64,000 bases of DNA, taken from assembly GCF_900963305.1 (NCBI RefSeq), contig NC_042519.1, positions 3,782,001 to 3,846,000 of the forward strand, in the 5' to 3' direction. Made by a program: the position numbers and the translations under genes. The notes under the pieces were generated by a model. It had not been told where the DNA came from, did no database searches, and saw only the letters and a program-made list of their open reading frames with translations. How positions within the stretch are numbered: position 1 is the first letter of the stretch; each line of letters opens with the position of its first letter. Below are positions 51,004 to 64,000 of this stretch, in pieces. Source of the stretch: Echeneis naucrates (taxonomy: Eukaryota > Chordata > Actinopteri > Carangiformes > Echeneidae).

Positions 51004-51556
51004 CGCTTTTGCTTCGACAGCAAAAAATGTCAAATAAAAACAGCACCCATAAAGACGTTATCGGTATCTACACGAAATGTTATGTTAGTGTCTGCTTCAG
51101 CTGACCGTCATAGCTATCGTTCCAAATTATTATTATTTTTTTTTACTGTCGTTTTCCCCTTTATGGTTTCGTACTGTAGCCAATTAAGCAATGCCAAGAA
51201 ATAAGTTGATTGCGACCATCTGCAGCTATGCCGGGCTGCGAGTAAGCCGTTATATGTGCAGCTTCGGACAAATCTGGAGGTGCACCGTCTTGCGTGCGGA
51301 GAAAGAGCGCTTGGTTTTGGCTTCATTTCAGCGCGCATGTTGACGCTGCTGACGCCGCTTCTCCGCCATCTTCAACTTCCTATTGTTTGCATCAGACTGA
51401 GGCTGTCTGCGGTGTGTGTGAGAGCAGAACAGGCCACCGATCGGCAAAGAATTGGTTGATTTCGGCTAAACGTTCGCAGTCGCTAAAGTTAGTCATAAAG
51501 TATTTGTATGTCATTGGATTAAAGACCTCTCAGGACGCTACCAGTAAACCTTGACG

Positions 51557-58356
<6,800 letters not shown>

Positions 58357-59660
58357 TAAGTGGACAGGGTGGGAGAATTGTTCACCATCAGCTTCTTACT
58401 GGCTGTACGGTGCCCTGCAGGGCTGTATTACACCGTCTCCATTTGTGGCAGGACTAAGACTCTTACTGGGATGTGAATCCTGAGGGGAAGGTTGACGTCT
58501 ATAAGAGATGTAAATGGGATTTCATGGGGAGGGGGGTTGTGGTAATGGGAGCCAGGGAGGAGTGATTTGACCTACACAGGTATTTACACCTTTTGTGGAA
58601 GGCAAGACTGGCCAAGAACCAGGGCTCCTACCATTTTTAAGTTAACTGTAAATGAATATAAAACTGTAAAGGAGAAATTTTGGATTTTTTTTTTTCTTCT
58701 TTCTTTTTTTTTGTTTTTTTTTTTTTGTTTTGTTTGTTTTTGAGGGGGTTGGGGGTGTTAAGAAGTTGCTTCCATTTTCACATCTGTCTTCTCAGAGCCA
58801 CTGAGAGGTTTGTAATTTTTTAAAAGAAACTGTTAAAGTCTGAGTTGTGCTAAGTTATGATGCTTAGTTATTACCTGAGGAATGGAAATGTGTTTAATTT
58901 GTTCTCATTTTCTCTTGGATTAAATCAATTGCAGGGATTGTTGCCACTGCTGTTTCTCTGTAAGGGCAGATAAATATTGCACAGTTTTTTCTTCTCTTGT
59001 ACATGAACAAGTTTCACAACCAAGAGTGTTTCTTTTTGCATTCCATTTCTCCCTCATATCTTTCAGACAACCTCAAATCAATTTGCCCCTTGTATAAAAC
59101 CATTCATTCACTCATTTGAAACAATGTAAGTAAAATGCTACTGTTAACTGTGGGTGCTTGCTTTTCTTTTTTGATAACTCAACAGTTGACTCCACATTGT
59201 ACGTAGCAGAACGGCACTATGAAATGTGACACTGGCAAAGTGCAAAACTCACACATGATTCTTCCATGCAGGGATAAGAGCATTGCCATGCAGTGCATAT
59301 TTAAAATTTACACAAATCAAATGTTAATGGGTGAACACGTTTGACACTTGGGATGTTTTTTTTTTTTTTTTTTTTTAAATATCTATTGAAACGCCAGTAT
59401 TTTATATAAAAATCTGAGTGGATTCAACCTTTACACTTGCTCTTTTTGCCAGAAGGATGGGGAGGTCTACATTGTAACTGTTGCCTTATAGAGCTGGTTT
59501 CTTTTATCTGACAAGAATCTCTTTTTAATTAGGCAGTGCCTACAGACATTTTCAGACCCTTTTGTTTAGAAAGGTGTTAGCCCTGAGAATTGATGACTCT
59601 GCTACTGTAATCAATGTTTTCTTGCTTTGTCCAATTAAAATGCTAATGCACATAAACCAC
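58357..59660 (+). other. tia1: tia1 3' UTR
   Basis: About 1.3 kb from the stop to an ATTAAA signal, with long T runs (58690-58740, 59356-59376) and no coding potential. U-rich stretches of this type are themselves TIA1 binding sites, so self-binding is conceivable. Confidence 0.6.
59634..59639 (+). terminator. Poly(A) signal (ATTAAA) of tia1
   Basis: ATTAAA followed within 40 bases by a GT-rich stretch (CACAATGTGTTAGTTG). Confidence 0.5.
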
Positions 59661-59857
59661 ACAATGTGTTAGTTGTCCTCCTTCTAATGTACAGCTTCAT
59701 ATTCTAAGAAACATAAAAGAAACAACCTTTTCATCTATTTTTCAGCAGATGTCTCTTTTGTTTGTACTGTCAGATATTTTTTTTTTACTGTGTTTCATAG
59801 GTATTCTGACAAAAGCAAAGGTGTTTTTCGTCCACCATCAACAAATGCTGCATTCCG

Positions 59858-59883
59858 ATATATATATATATATATATATATAT
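59858..59883. repeat. (TA)n microsatellite
   Basis: Thirteen uninterrupted TA units downstream of tia1. Confidence 0.95.
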
Positions 59884-60604
59884 GAGTGGGCCTGTATTTT
59901 CTGGGCATATGCCTCTTTAGCTGTCTTTATGTCCTCGTTATATATACATACCTGCATACACTGTACCATTGTTAACTTAATCTCGTTATAATTTTTTACC
60001 AATGTAGCTTAACACCACCCCCTCCTGGAGCCTTCATAAAATAAGGTTGGTGAGCTAATCAGATGATACCCTCACTTTTTACAAACAAAAACTAACCAGT
60101 TTGTCAACAGACACTCAGAGAAATCCAATCCTGCAATGTTGGAGGTTATCTCCACAAGTGGGCAAATTTTGGGACATGACTGAAAGAGGTGACTGTTGAG
60201 GTTACATCACAAAGTCCTAAAGGCTCTTTTAGGGCTTGGTTTCTGAATATAGGCTCTGAATTTCTCTGTGGACTGAACACAGCACTTGAATTCTTTCACA
60301 ATGTTAATATCTTAATGTCTTCAGTAGAATGGCCTATATCATAAATAGGCAGTAAAACACCAGTCATCACCCGAAACTGGAGTAAACAAACCTCTGGTTC
60401 TAACTTTAGTGATGCCCTGGGTTTGGCGCTAGGTCAGCTGCTGGGTCACCAATACAGCTGAACTCTGGAAATAGATTAATCATTTTATCAGGATATTGTT
60501 TTTTCTCTTTCAACATAAATGTTGGAAAATAGTTTGGTCACGAACCAAATTAGTTTACAGTTTAGTTTAAAATAATTTTGATGAGTCTACTAGAGGGCCT
60601 GAGG

Positions 60605-60885
60605 CCTTTCTGTGTGGAGTATGTATGTTCTCCTTGAGTATGTGGGTTTCCTCCCACCATCCAAAGACATTGTGTTTGAGTTAACTGGTGACTCTAAATT
60701 GTCTGTAGGTCTGAGTGTGAGTGTGAGTGGTTGTTGGTCTCTGTCTGTCTCTGTGTGTTGGCCCTGTGATGGACTGGTGACCTGTCCAGGATGACTTCGC
60801 CCTCCCCCAGTGTGAGCTGGGAATGGCTCCAGCACCCCCCCCCATGACCCAGAAATGGACAAATGGTAGAAGATGAATGGATGAA
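60605..60885 (+). mobile_element. L2-type LINE 3' tail with ATGAATGG end
   Basis: Near-complete copy of the tail at 9281-9570: GGGTTTCCTCCCACCATCC, GACTCTAAATTGTCTGTAGG, GGCCCTGTGATGGACTGGTG and GATGAATGGATGAATG. Confidence 0.75.
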
Positions 60886-60994
60886 TGTATAGTCTACTGG
60901 ATCTGAGTGGCATAGGAGATAAAAGTATACATATAAACAGTAAGGCGTAAGAAAGTCATGCAATCTGAAAGCTGGTTCAATATCAGAAATAGGA

Positions 60995-61215
60995 AAAATC
61001 TGAAACCTTTATTGTCATTGCAAAACATGTGACAATGAGTTTAGGAGCACTACCCCATCTGCTGTATAAAAAAGATTCATTCATTCATAGCACATACAAT
61101 AGATAAATAAAACAACCCAGATGATTAAATGAAGGACGCTATAAAGAATAAAACCACACAGGGCTGTAGAAAAAGTGCAGTGTGAGTAAAACTTTGATAA
61201 ACAGAATAAACACGA
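60995..61215. repeat. Probable dispersed fish repeat (CCTTTATTGTCATTG type)
   Basis: Begins ACCTTTATTGTCATTGCAAA and continues with AGATAAATAAAAC, ACAGGGCTGTAGAAAAAGTG and similar phrases seen in many teleost introns. Family not identified. Confidence 0.4.
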
Positions 61216-62208
61216 AGCAAAATGATCCCATGGTGAATCTATTGTGCAATAGGTGGCAGAGAATATAACCTGTGAAAAAATAAATTTTCTGGTATTTCTA
61301 GATTTACACTAAAATGTTCCCCCATTTACAGATGAAAAATGTGATCTCTGACTATCCAACTTTTCACTAGATGGCAGTCTGGGCCCATATTCCCGTCTGC
61401 TGTTGCGGCGCAGGTGGCTGGCTTTACTTCTGTCAAAGCGTCAGCATGTCAGTCAGCATGAGAACTGACTGAACTGTGAGACACTGGTGGAAATAATGGC
61501 GTTAAAATAAATGGCCTAACTTTTTTCAGTAAGGGAAAATTTTAAAAATCACTGTTATGGAACATCATTACAGCACTGTTACAGTTACCAACATCACATG
61601 GTGCGTGGTACTATAATTGAGTTTATTACCCCCTGTCACCCCCAGCTCCCAGCCTTAGAGGAGGTTTTTGTCAGGGGGTTCAGACTTTTGTTGTGTTTTC
61701 TGTTAATCACTGATTGTATTAGCTTTCCATTTCATTCATTTAAAAATATATCATGTTTGGATTTTGATGCATATAATTGACTAAACTGTTGAATTCAAAG
61801 TTCAATTCTAGGGGAAAAAAAAGATTTATTTTTTAAAGGTTGCAATGCATTAGTTACTTTTCCAGTAAGTAGTTATTTACTCAGTTACTTTTTGAGAGAC
61901 GTGACTATAAACTACAGCTAATATATATATTTTTTAAATATGGTGCCCAGCACTGTTAACATGTGATTGTATGTCTGCCAGCTGTCAACAGTCAGCGTTA
62001 TAGAGTGTTGGTGGGCTGGAATAACAGACAGCAAGGTTGATAGGCTGATAAATGATTTGTTTCTTAACAGCAGCTCAGCTGGGCTCTAAAAGACAGAGAG
62101 TCAGAGGGAGAGAGAGAGACTGACATGTCAGGGTATGATTTAGCAACCAGATTAGATGAAATCAATCATACTCACTTCCTCCTATTGCCTGTTGTGTTTC
62201 CTTTCTGT

Positions 62209-62212
<4 letters not shown>

Positions 62213-62246
<34 letters not shown>
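62213..62246. repeat. (TG)n microsatellite
   Basis: About 17 uninterrupted TG units in the right-hand intergenic region. Confidence 0.95.
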
Positions 62247-64000
62247 CACTTGACAGGACAATGACAGGACCTCTGTCTGTATTGTGAGTCATGTTCTTGT
62301 GCTGTTTGACCTTTGGGGCCAGTGAATAAGCTGTACTCAATTTAGTATTGTGAATAATTGATGTCTTTGAAAATTGTACTAATCGCATTGTCTTTCAAGT
62401 TTTCTTTCCCATTAATGCAGTAAGGATCCACACACACTAGGTCAACTTCAAGTTAGTGCATATATTTAAGTATAATTTTCAACTGATTTCCGCTGTATTG
62501 CTCAGTTAATTGTATGGATTTTTTCTTACTTTGCCAGTCTTATTTTGTCATCTTTATATTATTTTAGTTTATTATCTCTTAATGCTCCTTTAACATGTAC
62601 ATGTTGTATAAGGCTTTGTTTATGAGCCATCAGCCTATCAGAATATTGTAAAATTATCACAGGTTCTGGGGAATGGGATGGACAGTGAATTATACTATCA
62701 CATTATTTAACATTTATATCACAAGTGTAATAGTTCACATTAAACATAAATGCTTTGTTGTTTAAATCATAAAATAAAGTGCTGAGGTACCTGAACCGAT
62801 GGCCAGAACCACCTAATTACATACAAAAATGTCTCTTCACGCACTGTAAATATGTAGTGACTGTGATATACATTTGCTATATAAACTGCAACAGTGTTTT
62901 AAGAGGACTAGACAAGTTATGCACCTTTGTCAGAAAGGATATGGACAGGTCTCGTCAGGCCAGCGGCCCTGGAACAACAGGACTATCTATTTCATTTCAG
63001 TTTCCTCTAGGCAGTTTGAAACCACAGGATCAGAGTGTTCGTCTTTCAGGTGGCTGACTTGGGACAGTTTAAGTACTGTGCTGGCGTAGAAAAACAAAGT
63101 ACTAAAGGGAAATGTTGAGGGCTTGAAGGACGCAATGTTCCTGTAAATTGTTTGAGTGAACAGCGTCTGCATATTTGTCTGTGTTTGCATGCAAATGACA
63201 GCTTGTGGCAGTAGCTGACAGCAAATAAACATGTTCCAGTAATTAACCTTGACAGGCCCAATGTAGTGCCAACAGCAGAAACCTGCTAATGACACAATTA
63301 ATCCATAATTAAGGCTTTCTCTCACACCACACTCCACTCACACATACCCAGCCAATGAACATTGTGTGTGTGTGTCTACGTTTAATCGGGGAAGCTGGTG
63401 CTTGTCTGCTTTGGAAAATGCAGTATATGCCACAAAAGGAACATGAAACTAACAATGGGTGATTATGCTTTATTCAAAAGGATTGCTGATCATTGTTAAG
63501 CTTATAACAATATATATCATTAAACAATACCTAACAACAATGTATAAAAAGCACAACAACAAGCTATGTAACATTATTATATACTATATGTGTTGTTATT
63601 CTTCAATAATTACAAGTTCATTCATTAGCAGTTGAACAAACGGGTTCCATCATGTTAGTGGTTAAATCTAGATTTTTCAGTGCCTTGCTGCTGCTCACTG
63701 GGATGCCTAGCAGAAACAGGAATGTCTAAGATATCATGTCCCTCTGTACATGATATCTTCTGTCTCTCTGGCCCTATTTCCCAAAGCAAGGCCCCCTGAA
63801 TGGGCTGAATCTCTGGTCCCTCTGATGGTGCAGCTCAGGTGAACATCTATGGCTCGTGGACTGTTACACAGAACAGCAAACTGTGAACAGAGAGCCACGC
63901 TTTGATCTACACATCAGTGAAATTAGATGTGATAAGATCATATTATCAAATCCAGTGTATTCCTTATTGTTACAGGGATGATGATAGCATGTCAGTCAAC

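Larger units (their letters stand above)
59661..64000. other. Gene-poor right end
   Basis: Apart from the repeats listed I see no coding exon, tRNA or other gene to the window edge. The longest open frame here (116 codons at 62987-63337, minus) has no domain features. Confidence 0.5.

Overview
The window is nuclear DNA of a ray-finned (teleost) fish. It holds spliced vertebrate genes with GT-AG introns, teleost-type dispersed repeats (L2-like 3' tails, an RTE-clade LINE fragment, inverted-repeat DNA transposons) and many CA/TG, TA and mononucleotide runs. I rebuilt the coding exons by hand; for each multi-exon gene the exon lengths sum to an uninterrupted reading frame.

Layout, left to right. 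1-238 (-): first coding exon of a BTB zinc-finger gene (ZBTB26/ZBTB6 type), running off the left edge. 2700-12450 (-): a susd1-type gene with signal peptide, two EGF domains, nine sushi/CCP domains, an FN3-like region and a C-terminal membrane anchor. It contains a recent internal duplication, a chimeric dead exon and an RTE LINE fragment. 14704-15369 (-): an unrecognised 221-residue acidic protein ending in a cysteine cluster and a CaaX-like box. 21327-22084 (-): ier3ip1, complete (82 aa). 24865-31110 (-): smad2, complete (467 aa), including the optional 90-nt MH1 exon. 32950-41264 (+): an LDL-receptor-family gene, probably lrp13 (1347 aa). 44797-47875 (-): rchy1 (265 aa). 50933-51003 (+): tRNA-Gly(CCC). 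51557-58356 (+): tia1 (386 aa), with a long 3' UTR. From about 59700 to the right edge I see only repeats and non-coding sequence.

The genes do not form one pathway. ier3ip1 and smad2 are also neighbours on human chromosome 18q21, so that pair looks like conserved vertebrate synteny. smad2 and the LDLR-family gene are head to head with start codons about 1.8 kb apart, and the latter has a compact TATA/E-box promoter.

The most unusual material is in three places. The susd1 locus has an expanded CCP exon array, two CCP exons encoding the same peptide, and a fused FN3/CCP exon relic. The LDLR-family receptor has a duplicated block of ligand-binding repeats and a tail without an NPxY motif. The CaaX-ended protein I cannot place. 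I saw no CRISPR array, bacterial operon or virus-derived element.
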